From a candidate division NPL-UPA2 bacterium (GTDB lineage Bacteria > Bacillota > UBA994): a DNA stretch of 28,767 bases. This document shows positions 1 to 7,165 of this stretch, in pieces (the stretch's first letter is position 1; the number at the start of each line of letters is the position of its first letter). The translations under genes were made by a program, and so were the position numbers. The stretch spans positions 1-28,767 of the forward strand of contig QLUB01000005.1 of assembly GCA_018725205.1 (NCBI GenBank). Direction: 5' to 3'. The notes beneath the pieces are model-generated. The model made no database searches, was not told the DNA's origin, and saw only the letters and a list, made by a program, of their open reading frames with translations.

Positions 1-12
1 TTACTCATAGTA

Positions 13-633
13 TTAGTCTAAGATACATGGTACACGGATGTCAATGCTTAAGTTAGCGCTTATGGGGCCGCGCACCCCTCTCTCGGTAACGGCCTCCATG
101 ATGGGTCGATGTTCCCAAGTTCTCGCGCCAATAACTAGTGCCGTGTTGCTCTTGTCTAAAAGCAACACGGCATCAGCCGAAAGCACGGCCAGAACACATT
201 CACGTACTGTGCTGACATCTTTGACCTCCATTACGGTAAGCAAGTGGTTTTTCAATGCGGCGAAGCCTCTTAAACCCGAGTTAGACTCCGCTTGCTCCGT
301 GTGTTGGGCAAAGATCATCAGCGGGGTAAGGAGATCCCGCTGCAGTTGGTCCTTGTTCGTAAGGCCGTCAATAAAGACCACGGCAGCCCGCAAAGCCGAA
401 GCATTGCCAATCCGGAAATCCCTAAACACTACATCGTCGCTTCCCCCTAAGCGACGCTTGAGCAGGCTGACGTTTAGTTCGAGCGACGAGACTAACGGCT
501 CATCCCTCTCCTCCTCCACGGCGTGGGGTGGGGGGACTTTTAGGTCTAGCTCAGTGTTGTTTGGACTTTCTTGGCCATGCTCGCGCAGGAGTCGGGAAAG
601 CTGTAAGGGTTTGCGCAGTCGGCGTTTCGTCAC
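13..633 (-). CDS. Spore germination protein, GerA family, truncated N-terminal fragment
   Basis: The 206-residue product matches the start of GerA-type (GerAA/GerKA) germinant receptor subunits. These sit in the spore inner membrane and respond to nutrients. Visible family features are a long polar N-terminus, a 'SLLKRRLGGSDDVVFRDF' segment, an 'AAVVFIDGL' strand, and the 'LLLDKSNTALVIGARTWEHR' strand pair near residues 155-175. The family motif VRGPREGF is begun at 'ERGVRGP', but the sequence then departs to unrelated 'ISANLSIDI' and stops after 17 more residues. The rest of the soluble domain and all membrane segments (normally about 500 residues in total) are missing. No frame in bases 1-60 restores the motif, so this is a rearrangement or insertion break rather than a simple frameshift. 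The GTG start has GGAGG 7 nt upstream. A sigma-G-like promoter at 685-715 supports forespore expression. The family call is firm; function of this fragment is doubtful. Confidence 0.75.
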   Translation of the reverse strand: MTKRRLRKPLQLSRLLREHGQESPNNTELDLKVPPPHAVEEERDEPLVSSLELNVSLLKRRLGGSDDVVFRDFRIGNASALRAAVVFIDGLTNKDQLQRDLLTPLMIFAQHTEQAESNSGLRGFAALKNHLLTVMEVKDVSTVRECVLAVLSADAVLLLDKSNTALVIGARTWEHRPIMEAVTERGVRGPISANLSIDIRVPCILD

Positions 634-647
634 GGGGTCGCCTCCAT

Positions 648-664
648 GTGAATCTAAGATTCAC
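648..664. promoter_or_regulatory. 17-bp palindrome in the gerA-fragment leader
   Basis: GTGAATCT-A-AGATTCAC is a perfect inverted repeat with a one-base centre. It lies 2 bases upstream of the GGAGG ribosome site of the minus-strand gerA fragment and just downstream of the predicted start of transcription. It could be an operator for a dimeric repressor. A one-base loop makes it a poor RNA hairpin. No regulator is recognised nearby, so its role is inference. Confidence 0.35.
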
Positions 665-684
665 TTGTCGCTTGCGTTTCCCCT

Positions 685-715
685 TATTCTTCCCAACAGG
701 ACGAGATTCATATGC
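685..715 (-). promoter_or_regulatory. Candidate sigma-F/sigma-G promoter for the gerA fragment
   Basis: Read on the minus strand, GCATA (711-715) is followed after 16 nt by GGGAAGAATA (685-694). This fits the forespore consensus (G-H-A-T-R, then GGNRAYAMTW) at all but one position. Spacing is the same as in the promoter found upstream of sigG in this window. The -35 element overlaps the stop codon of the upstream transporter gene. It would give a leader of about 45 nt before the GTG start. gerA operons are known sigma-G targets, which supports the call. Confidence 0.5.
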
Positions 716-1640
716 CGGTATGGTCGCTACAGGATTCGCAGTCTGGCACTTCGTCAACTGACTGCACGTGATGACAGGGATTGACGTGTACTAGCACGTT
801 GGTCACAGAGGCTACTTGCTCGAGAATGTTATGCTTGGCGTGGCTGGCGATGTGGTGCCCTTGCCCAACCGTTAAGAAGCGGTTGACACAAAGCTTTAGG
901 TCCACGAGCACTAGAGAGCCTGCCCTGCGTGCTTTAACCTCTGTGATTGAAATTACACCCGCAGTGCCAAGTGCCACCTGCCTAATCTGTGCGAGCACTT
1001 GCTCACTTGGCGCTTCGTCGATGAGCTCACGGACCGACTGAACATAGAGCCGCACTCCCATATTGGCAATCAGCACGGCTACCAGGATGCCCGCTAAGGG
1101 ATCAAGTATGGGGTAGCCAAGGTACGCCCCGACCACTCCGACCAGCACAGCGAGGGAAGCTCCCGCGTCCCCGCGGTGATTAAGCGCTTCGGCCTGTAAA
1201 GCCGTGCTCTCTAGTCGTCGGCTAGCGTGGAGGACGTAACGGTAGAGGCGATCTTTGACGATCATGGAAAGGATCGTGACCCAAATCGCTAGGTGCCCGG
1301 GAGTATCAACTTGGCCTGCGCGTAAAACTGCGATGGCATTTAAGCAAAGACCTACAGCCGTGCCCACTAAGACTAGAGCTACAACCTTGGCGGCGACAGA
1401 CTCAAGCTTGGCGTGTCCGTAATGATGTGTTTTGTCAGGCGGGGAACCACCGATTTGAAGGCCTACCAGCACGACGGCCGTGCCGAAAATATCCGATGCC
1501 GAGTGTGCTGCATCGGCCATGACGGCCGTGCTCCCCGTGAGTATGCCGACGATAGCTTTGGCTAGGGTCAAAGCTAAATTAGTGGCCATGCTCACAGTAG
1601 CTACGGCCCGTGCCGCTTTGTTCTGCGGAACATGCGTCAT
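708..1640 (-). CDS. Cation diffusion facilitator (CDF) family metal efflux transporter
   Basis: This 310-residue protein has the CDF architecture. Six membrane spans cover roughly residues 12-230, followed by a cytoplasmic metal-sensing domain. CDF proteins exchange cytoplasmic divalent metal (Zn, Mn, Fe, Co or Cd) for protons at the plasma membrane. The first half of the transport site is seen as HSASD (H46, D50) in span 2 and the second as NHRGD (N154, D158) in span 5. The motif HHYGHAKLE (72-80) between spans 2 and 3 is typical of the family. The span-5 Asn instead of His resembles Mn-type members, so manganese is possible, but span 2 carries His; the metal cannot be assigned. The C-terminus is rich in Cys and His (CHH, CESC, H), which could bind metal. 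ATG start with AGGGAG 9 nt upstream. The gene stands alone upstream of, and divergent from, lgt. Confidence 0.9.
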   Translation of the reverse strand: MTHVPQNKAARAVATVSMATNLALTLAKAIVGILTGSTAVMADAAHSASDIFGTAVVLVGLQIGGSPPDKTHHYGHAKLESVAAKVVALVLVGTAVGLCLNAIAVLRAGQVDTPGHLAIWVTILSMIVKDRLYRYVLHASRRLESTALQAEALNHRGDAGASLAVLVGVVGAYLGYPILDPLAGILVAVLIANMGVRLYVQSVRELIDEAPSEQVLAQIRQVALGTAGVISITEVKARRAGSLVLVDLKLCVNRFLTVGQGHHIASHAKHNILEQVASVTNVLVHVNPCHHVQSVDEVPDCESCSDHTGI

Positions 1641-1690
1641 GCGTCATCGCTCCCTTAGTGTGAAGGTTTGCAGGGGTCAATCTGTTTCAC

Positions 1691-1719
1691 TTGCTAATGC
1701 TGTGCCTAAACAGTAACAT
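1691..1719 (+). promoter_or_regulatory. Weak candidate sigma-A promoter for lgt
   Basis: TTGCTA (1691-1696) and TAACAT (1714-1719) are separated by 17 bp in the divergent gap between the CDF gene and lgt. Each hexamer matches the consensus at four of six positions. A short GC-rich hairpin (CCCTGCG, loop, CGCAGGG; 1770-1790) lies in the leader that this promoter would produce; it has no T-run in either direction. This is a guess based on position and spacing. Confidence 0.25.
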
Positions 1720-1854
1720 ATATTTGTAGGAGTAGGGGACACGCAACACTGGGGACAACACATCCCCATCCCTGCGATTTGCGCGCAGGGGGATTAGGGC
1801 GGTGACCACGTGAACAGTGGTGTAAAGGAAGAAGTCGTGCGGGAGTGATATTAG

Positions 1855-2622
1855 ATGGATCCAGTGGCATTCTACGTTTTTGGGCTGGCCATTCGTTGGT
1901 ATGGATTACTGATTACCCTGGGCATGGTGCTCGGCATTTTGTTGGCTTGGCGCGAGGTACGTCGTCAAGGAGAAAACGCCGACTGGTTCCTTGACATGAT
2001 ATTGTTCGCCGTGCCAGCGGGCTTACTTGGCTCGCGCTTATTCTTTGTCATGTTCAACTGGTCTTACTACGCGGCTAACCTCCCTAGTATACTAAATTTC
2101 CGCGAAGGTGGGCTAGCTATCCACGGCGGTATTTTCGGTGGTGTATTGGCGGGAGTTCTCTATACGCGCTATCGCCGCGTGAACTTTTGGCACTGGGCGG
2201 ATATCGCGGCATCGAGTCTTATTTTGGCGCAAGCCATCGGGCGCTGGGGGAACTACTTTAACGAAGAGGCTTACGGATATCCTACTACCGGGCCGTGGGC
2301 GATGTTCATCGCCGGGGAGTATCGACACCCAACTTTTCTCTATGAGTCGCTGTGGAACTTAGCTGTGTTTGCGCTTTTGCTGTGGATGCTAAAGCGCAAG
2401 AAGTTCCATGGACAGATTGCCGCCATGTACGCCATTGGCTACTCAATCGGGCGTTTCTGGATAGAGGCACTGCGAGTGGACAGCTTAATGGTCGGTCCGC
2501 TGCGGGCCGCCCAACTAATAAGCCTGGTGTTAATCGGCGCGGGTATAGCCATATACTATTCTCAGTCACGGCGCTTAGCGGAGAATAGCCGCAGTACAGG
2601 AGAGCAGGAGGGAAAAGTGTGA
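1855..2622 (+). CDS. lgt: Prolipoprotein diacylglyceryl transferase
   Basis: Lgt transfers diacylglycerol from phosphatidylglycerol to the lipobox cysteine of prolipoproteins, the first step of lipoprotein maturation in the cytoplasmic membrane. The 255-residue product has the usual seven-span pattern and normal length. Signature residues are visible: the RWYG motif at 14-17, HGG (H90), the Lgt signature GRWGNYFNEE at 129-138 (R130), RHPTFLYES (157-165) and GRFWIEALR at 199-207 (R200, E204, R207). The ATG start is preceded by GGGAG 9 nt upstream. The stop codon overlaps the GTG of the following protease gene by 4 nt, so the two are probably translationally coupled. Confidence 0.96.
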   Translation: MDPVAFYVFGLAIRWYGLLITLGMVLGILLAWREVRRQGENADWFLDMILFAVPAGLLGSRLFFVMFNWSYYAANLPSILNFREGGLAIHGGIFGGVLAGVLYTRYRRVNFWHWADIAASSLILAQAIGRWGNYFNEEAYGYPTTGPWAMFIAGEYRHPTFLYESLWNLAVFALLLWMLKRKKFHGQIAAMYAIGYSIGRFWIEALRVDSLMVGPLRAAQLISLVLIGAGIAIYYSQSRRLAENSRSTGEQEGKV

Positions 2623-3944
2623 GGAAAGCCCTAAGCATTGCAGTAGCCGTCGCGCTAGTCCTCTTCCCACTCAGCGCAAGCTCAGTCGCTGCGCCATGGG
2701 GAGTATATCGCGGCTACCCAGTAGTGCGCGTACTGGTAGACAATCAAGAAGTTCTGTCTGACGTACCGGCTCATGTTGCCGACGGGCGGACGTTTGTTCC
2801 CCTGCGTTTTGTGGCGCAGGCGCTAGGCGCGCAGGTCGAATGGGACGAGCAGACCTTCCGGGTGACTGTCGCCTCCCAACCGCGAGTGGCTCTGCCCGAC
2901 CCGGTGCTGCAAGCAGAGCTCGCGCGTCTACGGTCGGACTTGGAGCAACTCAGTCGTGAGGTTGCCGCATTGCGCGAGGCCACTATCTCGCCCGCCAAAG
3001 TAGTCACCGCCGTGCAGCGCAGCGTAGTAGGCATTATCGCGACGCAGGTGTTTCCAGGGGGCAGGGCAGTCATAGGTCAAGGCACAGGCGTGGTGATGTC
3101 CGCAGACGGCTCAATCCTCACAAACACCCATGTGGTTAAGACGCGCGGTGCCAATACCACTAGCTTGCTGGTGATCCTGCATGATGGGAGAGCCCTGCGA
3201 GCAGAATTACGAAACTACGACTACCTGTCAGACGTGGCTGTAGTGAGGGTAACGGAAGCTGTTGACCTCGTGGCGGCAAACTTTGGCGACTCTGACCAAG
3301 TAGTCGTTGGTCAGCCGGTCATCGCTATTGGCAATCCGCTATCGTTAGGGCTAAGGAACACGGTTACGGCTGGTGTAATCAGCGGGCTAAACAGGGCTGA
3401 CCGGAGCGCCTACCCGCTGCTGCAGACGGATGCCGCCATTAACCGTGGTAACAGCGGCGGCCCGCTGGTGAATTTCAGCGGACAGGTGATTGGCATTACG
3501 TCATCTAAGGTAGTGGCGGAAGGTGTCGAAGGACTCGGGTTCGCCCTCCCGATAAATCTCGTGCGGGATATCTTAGCGAGGTTTACTGACCGCGGCATTG
3601 TTCGCCCCTTCCTAGGCGTAGTAGTGGAGGAGTCCCCCTTTGCGGGGCTCAACATTCCTACCGCGCGGGGCCTGACGGTGGTTGAACTTGCGCCGCGTTC
3701 TCCTGCAGCGTTGGCGGGTCTACAGGTAGGGGACATCCTCCGTACACTTAACGACCGGCCTATTCGTACCCTACTAGAGCTTAGAACCGAGCTGGAGCGG
3801 CACCCCCCCGGGCAAAGAATCGTCCTAAGCGTGCGCAGAGGCCAAACTGACATGTCTATCAGTGTCACCCTAGGCTCTCTCGCTACGGAAGATACTGCTC
3901 CCTTTAGGCATGGGGCCATCTATTCCTGGGAGGCGGAGTTCTAA
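2619..3944 (+). CDS. Secreted HtrA/DegP-type serine protease with N-terminal copper amine oxidase-like domain and C-terminal PDZ
   Basis: The 441-residue product is probably an extracytoplasmic quality-control protease. Domains in order: a signal peptide (1-25, cut after SSVAA); a copper amine oxidase N-terminal-like (stalk) domain at about 30-86, with the hallmark 'GRTFVPLRFVAQALGA'; a short coiled coil (95-122); a trypsin-like HtrA protease domain at about 126-325; and a PDZ domain (331-420). The catalytic triad is complete: H171 in 'LTNTHVV', D205 in 'YLSDVAVV' and S279 in 'GNSGGPL'. The stalk domain is common in secreted Clostridia proteins and may anchor the enzyme to the cell wall; it is not a usual part of HtrA. 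GTG start overlapping the lgt stop by 4 nt, with GGAGGG in front. No clear terminator follows. Confidence 0.92.
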   Translation: MRKALSIAVAVALVLFPLSASSVAAPWGVYRGYPVVRVLVDNQEVLSDVPAHVADGRTFVPLRFVAQALGAQVEWDEQTFRVTVASQPRVALPDPVLQAELARLRSDLEQLSREVAALREATISPAKVVTAVQRSVVGIIATQVFPGGRAVIGQGTGVVMSADGSILTNTHVVKTRGANTTSLLVILHDGRALRAELRNYDYLSDVAVVRVTEAVDLVAANFGDSDQVVVGQPVIAIGNPLSLGLRNTVTAGVISGLNRADRSAYPLLQTDAAINRGNSGGPLVNFSGQVIGITSSKVVAEGVEGLGFALPINLVRDILARFTDRGIVRPFLGVVVEESPFAGLNIPTARGLTVVELAPRSPAALAGLQVGDILRTLNDRPIRTLLELRTELERHPPGQRIVLSVRRGQTDMSISVTLGSLATEDTAPFRHGAIYSWEAEF

Positions 3945-4052
3945 GGATCATTCACCACTCCGGCGTCCTCTTCATATGATGCAGCATGGCAGCGGAGGTG
4001 TTTCGCGTCATGCAGCAGGCCCGGACACCGGGTAAGTGAAGGGGGGACATTT

Positions 4053-4488
4053 ATGTGGAATCGCCAAGAAACCGGCGGCTTAAGGGACATTATCGCGCGG
4101 ACGACTTGTGCGAAAGGGCGAAGCACTGCGCGCCCTACTGCGGCACGCGGAAGAGGCGCTCACGCGAGCAGAGAAGTTTGCTGGCAACCTAGAGGGCGAG
4201 CGTGTGTTGTCTTTGGCGCAGGTCTCTTTCGGGAACTTCGCGTACGTGCGCGAGACACACGCGGTGTATCTTAATGAGGCGCATCTCTGCCTAGACTATA
4301 GCTTTGTCAATATTGGGGAACTGCTTCTGGAGGCCGGTCTGGGCAACGAAGCAGGACTACACTTTTTGTCCGCCTACCAAGCTGCTCGCCCGCATCCCCT
4401 CCACCTTCGCCACCTCCGCCACCACCAACTCCACCGCCAACTCTACCACCACTTGGCAAGCGACAAAACCCACCCGCATTGCGGGTAG
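4053..4488 (+). pseudogene. Decayed TPR-like helical-repeat gene
   Basis: An ATG at 4053 has a good GGGGGG ribosome site, but its frame loses sense after about 20 codons. From about 4100 onward a different frame encodes helical-repeat-like sequence: 'ALRALLRHAEEALTRAEK' and, further on, 'NIGELLLEAGLGNEAGLHFL', reminiscent of tetratricopeptide repeats. A third frame (bases about 4079-4110, 'GHYRADDLCER') appears to hold the piece before the break, so at least one frameshift near 4110 is needed to read through. The helical sequence ends at 'SAYQAAR' (about 4390), where a proline/histidine-coding minisatellite begins; the frame then closes at 4488. I take this as a remnant. The TPR assignment is by appearance only, without a clear consensus hit. 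Confidence 0.45.
4401..4454. repeat. 9-nt minisatellite, six imperfect units
   Basis: Six tandem units read CCACCTTCG, CCACCTCCG, CCACCACCA, ACTCCACCG, CCAACTCTA and CCACCACTT. The tract joins the TPR-like remnant to the activase remnant. Depending on frame it encodes Pro-rich, His/Leu-rich or Thr/Ser-rich sequence, and Gly-rich sequence on the other strand. It probably arose by slippage in non-selected DNA. Confidence 0.7.
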
Positions 4489-4954
4489 GTGTGCGGTATT
4501 TGCGGAATCGGACATGATCCATAAGCAGCAAGTCGGGCACTCTCTGGCAGATATTGTGGCTGGTCTCTGCGAAGCCTTGGTCCGCAATTACCTCAATAAT
4601 GTCGGTAAAGGGAAGGCCATTGTGGCACCTGTAGTTTTTCAAGGCGGGGTGGCAGCGAATGCTGGCATCAGAAAAGCCTTTGAGGAAAGCTTGAACATGC
4701 CGATATTTGTCCCGCCACATTACAATGTTATGGGGGCGCTCGGGGCCTGCTATCTGGCCCAGGGGGTTAAAGGGCCAAGCGCTTTTCGCGGCTTTGCAGT
4801 GGCGGAAGCCCTGTGCCGCACTCACACTACTCCCTGCAGCGGTTGTGGTCACCTCTGCGAGGTTGTATCGTTCATTATGGACGACAAGGCTGTCGCACAC
4901 TGGGGCGACAGGTGCGGCAAGTATAGCAGCAGGCGGGAGCAAGCCGGCAATTAA
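4487..4954 (+). pseudogene. Fragment of a 2-hydroxyacyl-CoA dehydratase-type activase (BadF/BadG/BcrA/BcrD ATPase family)
   Basis: About 155 residues match an internal part of long-form acyl-CoA dehydratase activases, which use ATP to drive electron transfer into an iron-sulfur partner enzyme. Visible landmarks are 'CAVFAESDMIHKQQ' (from 4490), 'DIVAGLCEALVRNYL', 'VVFQGGVAANAGI', 'VPPHYNVMGALGACYLA', and downstream a 'CSGCGHLCEV' plus 'WGDRCGKY' block that in long-form members links the ATPase half to a DUF2229 region. Everything before CAVF, including the first ATP-binding half, and everything after RCGKY is missing. The frame ends at a TAA that overlaps the end of the convergent HAD gene by 4 nt. 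No start codon or ribosome site fits. A remnant of a protein that is normally over 1000 residues long. Confidence 0.7.
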
Positions 4955-5589
4955 GTCACGAGCCGCTTCAATTCGCCGAAACTGTCAATGAGATGATGCG
5001 CTTGCTTAAGTTCCTCGCGTGTGCCTGTGCCAAACAAGCACCCCACTGTAGTAAGTCCATTGGCTAGGCCAGCTTCCACGTCGTGAAAACGGTCTCCGAC
5101 CATAAAGCCGCACTCTATGGCGTGGCGCTCTTTAATCAGAGCTACAATCTCAACTTTTGTCAGTCCCTGAAACTGTCCGGCGCAGTATCGCGCATCGAAA
5201 AGGTAAGCGAGGCCAAGCCTGTCTGGCGTGAAGCTCAGGTAATGTGGTTGGCAATTGCTGCAAATAAAGGTTAAAAAGCCGCGCTGACGGATGAGCAAGA
5301 GCGTATCCACCACTTCTACGAATGGGGCGCCATGCCCTGCGGCGAGCAGCGCGGCCTCGGTCTCTTCCATTAGCTTGTCCGCCTCGTCTGCAAGGTGCAG
5401 TTGGTCACTAGGCAACAGCATCCGCCAAATTTCTGGGAGGGGATAGCCAAGAGTTAACGCTAATCGGCTGTCAGACACAGCAGGGAGCTTAAGTCTCGCG
5501 AGTACGCTGCGAAATGCAGGCAGGGCAACCGTGGTTGCGTCCCACAAAGTGCCGTCAAGATCGAAAATTGCCGCTTTGTTCAAGTTCAT
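4951..5589 (-). CDS. HAD-family hydrolase (phosphoglycolate phosphatase-like)
   Basis: This 212-residue cytoplasmic protein has all four HAD motifs in order. Motif I is 'FDLDGTLWD' (nucleophile D10, acid D12), motif II is 'FICSN' (S111), motif III is K145 in 'GLTKVEIV', and motif IV is 'MVGDRFHDVEAG' (D166, D170). A helical cap lies between motifs I and II (about 18-85), as in class C1 phosphatases of the Gph/PgmB group. The substrate cannot be told from sequence. ATG start with AAGGAG directly upstream. The 3' end overlaps the activase remnant on the other strand, and the gene is divergent from the SASP gene. Confidence 0.9.
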   Translation of the reverse strand: MNLNKAAIFDLDGTLWDATTVALPAFRSVLARLKLPAVSDSRLALTLGYPLPEIWRMLLPSDQLHLADEADKLMEETEAALLAAGHGAPFVEVVDTLLLIRQRGFLTFICSNCQPHYLSFTPDRLGLAYLFDARYCAGQFQGLTKVEIVALIKERHAIECGFMVGDRFHDVEAGLANGLTTVGCLFGTGTREELKQAHHLIDSFGELKRLVT

Positions 5590-5701
5590 GTCTCCTTTCG
5601 TCCATCTTCTATATTTTGCATGGTGGCAAACTACATAGCAAGCGCCTCTTTTTCAAAGAGTATAAGTGCTGGCGTCTATCGCGGCAAAGGGGTGATAGTA
5701 G

Positions 5702-5878
5702 ATGGCACGCAGACGAAAAGTGATGTCTGAGCAGCTGAAGATGCAGCTCGCGCAGGAGTTAGGGTTTGCCGAAACCGTGCGCAACGGGGGTTGGGGAGCA
5801 GTGTCTACCCGAGACACAGGCGACATGGTCAGACTGGCTATCGCTAAGGCCGAGAAAATGCTAACCGCAAGACGCTAG
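5702..5878 (+). CDS. Alpha/beta-type small acid-soluble spore protein (SASP)
   Basis: A 58-residue basic protein with the conserved core of alpha/beta-type SASPs. These coat DNA in the forespore, protect it from UV and heat, and are degraded at germination as an amino-acid source. Signature stretches are 'QLAQELGFAETV' (16-26), which probably contains the germination protease cleavage site, and 'GWGAVSTRDTGDMVRLAI' (30-47), which forms the DNA-binding helix-turn-helix. This matches the Clostridia variant of the family with GWG and RD. ATG start with AAAGGGGTG 7 nt upstream. It is monocistronic, closed by a strong terminator at 5883. Only a weak sigma-G-like -10 (CAAACTA, 5627-5633) is seen upstream, with no convincing -35. 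Confidence 0.93.
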   Translation: MARRRKVMSEQLKMQLAQELGFAETVRNGGWGAVSTRDTGDMVRLAIAKAEKMLTARR

Positions 5879-5882
5879 GCAG

Positions 5883-5907
5883 CAGGGTCATTCGGCCCTG
5901 TTTTTTT
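5883..5907 (+). terminator. Rho-independent terminator after the SASP gene
   Basis: A 7-bp stem (CAGGGTC / GGCCCTG, one G-T pair) with a 4-base loop ATTC is followed by seven T. It starts 4 nt after the SASP stop and separates that gene from the molybdenum cofactor operon. Confidence 0.9.
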
Positions 5908-5939
5908 GTCGGCGGTTGCACGGCAGGAATGCATGGTCG

Positions 5940-5948
5940 TTTGTCGAA
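5940..5948 (+). promoter_or_regulatory. Possible Spo0A box before moeA
   Basis: TTTGTCGAA is an exact match to the Spo0A recognition element. It lies between the SASP terminator and the moeA ribosome site. A single 9-base match can occur by chance, and no good sigma-A promoter was found beside it, so this is weak. Confidence 0.2.
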
Positions 5949-5982
5949 AATATCTATTCAAAGGGAGTGTGCGCCTATCAGA

Positions 5983-7161
5983 TTGTTAAGGAACATCATC
6001 AGGTTAGACGAGGCGCTGGCAAAAGTGGGCTCTGTGCTTACTCCGCGCTGTTCTACGGAACTATTGCCTCTAGCTCACGCTGCCGGGCGATTTGCTGCGG
6101 AGCCTGTCTTGGCGTCTTGGCCTGTGCCGCATTTTCGGCGCTCGACCATGGATGGCTTCGCTGTAGTGGCGCGAGTCACCACCGGGGCTAGCGAAGCTCT
6201 TCCCGCACTGCTTAGCCTTGCGAGACCAGACGCGCAAGGGTGTTTGGCAGTGCTCACTGGCGCGCCGATTTCGCCCCCCTACGATGCCGTCGTTATGCAG
6301 GAGTATGCCGAACAGGTACATTCCGACACCATTATGGTAACGCGCCCGGTTGCTCCCGGCGAAAACGTTATGGATGTAGGAGAAGATGTAGAAGAAGGGA
6401 CGACGCTAGTTGCCGCAGGCCAATGTCTGTCGCCCTCTAGTATTGCGGTGTTGGCTACACAGGGGGTAACCAGCGTCCGTGTAAAGTCGTTTAAGGTTGG
6501 CATTATAGCGACCGGGGATGAAGTGGTTCCCCTCGAGCGGGTGCCGCAGGCGGGGCAAATCAGGGACTGTAATTCTCCATATCTCACCTCCTTTTTTGCG
6601 AGTCGCGGCCTTACCCCCGTGTACTTAGGCATCATCCGCGACGACGAAGCGTGGCTTGCAGAGGCCTTAGCTCGCGGTCTCGCCGAGTGTGATGCTCTGG
6701 TGCTGTCGGGCGGGAGCTCAGCCGGAGTTTTAGATTTCACCACTAAGGCCATACTGCGGTTACCGTCGGCAGAAGTCTTAGTGCATGGGTTAGCGGTGAA
6801 GCCAGGGAAACCAACCGTGTTGGCGATTGCCTCCGGCAAGTTAGTCGTGGGTCTTCCGGGACACCCCCTCTCCTGCGCTGTCATTGCTCACAAAGTGGCC
6901 TGGCCTCTCCTCTGCCAAGCAGCAGGGTTTGTCCCCCCTGCAGAGTGGGAGAGCATAGCCTTGCTCAGCCGGGCGGTGTCGAGCGTTCCCGGCCGAAGGG
7001 ACTTTATACCGGTAAGTTTGGAGCATGGAGTTGCCGCGCCGTTATCGGCGAAATCGGCAGCTATACAAGTGCTCTCGCTTGCGCAAGGACTACTTACCCT
7101 GCCGGAGGAATGCGAAGGTCTAAACGCCGGAGCACGCATAGCCGTAGAAATTTGGAGGTGA
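5983..7161 (+). CDS. moeA: Molybdopterin molybdotransferase MoeA
   Basis: MoeA inserts molybdate into adenylylated molybdopterin to give molybdenum cofactor. Family motifs are present: 'RSTMDGFAV' (53-61 from this start), 'YDAVVMQEYAE', 'GENVMDVGEDV', 'IIATGDEVV', 'LSGGSSAGVLDFT' (with the conserved Asp), 'VKPGKPTVLA' and 'VVGLPGHPLSC'. The C-terminal domain IV ends at 'GARIAVEIWR'. Length is normal, about 390-410 residues. The start is unsettled. The in-frame ATG at 5929 has no ribosome site and adds 18 residues unlike the family. A good AAGGGAG at 5961-5967 is 15 nt from this TTG but an ideal 9 nt from an in-frame ATC at 5977. First gene of the cofactor operon; its stop lies inside the ribosome site of the next gene. 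Confidence 0.93.
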   Translation: MLRNIIRLDEALAKVGSVLTPRCSTELLPLAHAAGRFAAEPVLASWPVPHFRRSTMDGFAVVARVTTGASEALPALLSLARPDAQGCLAVLTGAPISPPYDAVVMQEYAEQVHSDTIMVTRPVAPGENVMDVGEDVEEGTTLVAAGQCLSPSSIAVLATQGVTSVRVKSFKVGIIATGDEVVPLERVPQAGQIRDCNSPYLTSFFASRGLTPVYLGIIRDDEAWLAEALARGLAECDALVLSGGSSAGVLDFTTKAILRLPSAEVLVHGLAVKPGKPTVLAIASGKLVVGLPGHPLSCAVIAHKVAWPLLCQAAGFVPPAEWESIALLSRAVSSVPGRRDFIPVSLEHGVAAPLSAKSAAIQVLSLAQGLLTLPEECEGLNAGARIAVEIWR

Positions 7162-7165
7162 TTAG

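Noticed and set aside
38..784. A 248-codon plus-strand frame over the gerA fragment and the end of the CDF gene
   Set aside because: Antisense to recognisable coding sequence, Ser/Arg-rich translation and no homology signal.
4401..4454. Short tandem repeats as a CRISPR array
   Set aside because: Units are 9 nt, contiguous and imperfect, with no spacers and no cas genes.
4307..4942. A 211-codon minus-strand frame with a Gly-rich tract
   Set aside because: The Gly tract is the reverse of the 9-nt minisatellite and the rest is antisense to the activase remnant.
5660..5690. GTATA at 5660 as the -35 of a sigma-G promoter for the SASP gene
   Set aside because: No acceptable -10 follows at 15-18 nt, and the start of transcription would fall in the ribosome site.
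5929..5982. ATG 5929 as the moeA start
   Set aside because: No ribosome site at a usable distance, extra residues unlike MoeA, and a good AAGGGAG lies downstream inside the extension.
5908..5982. A molybdenum cofactor riboswitch before moeA
   Set aside because: The space between the SASP terminator and the gene is only about 75 nt and shows no suitable set of stems.
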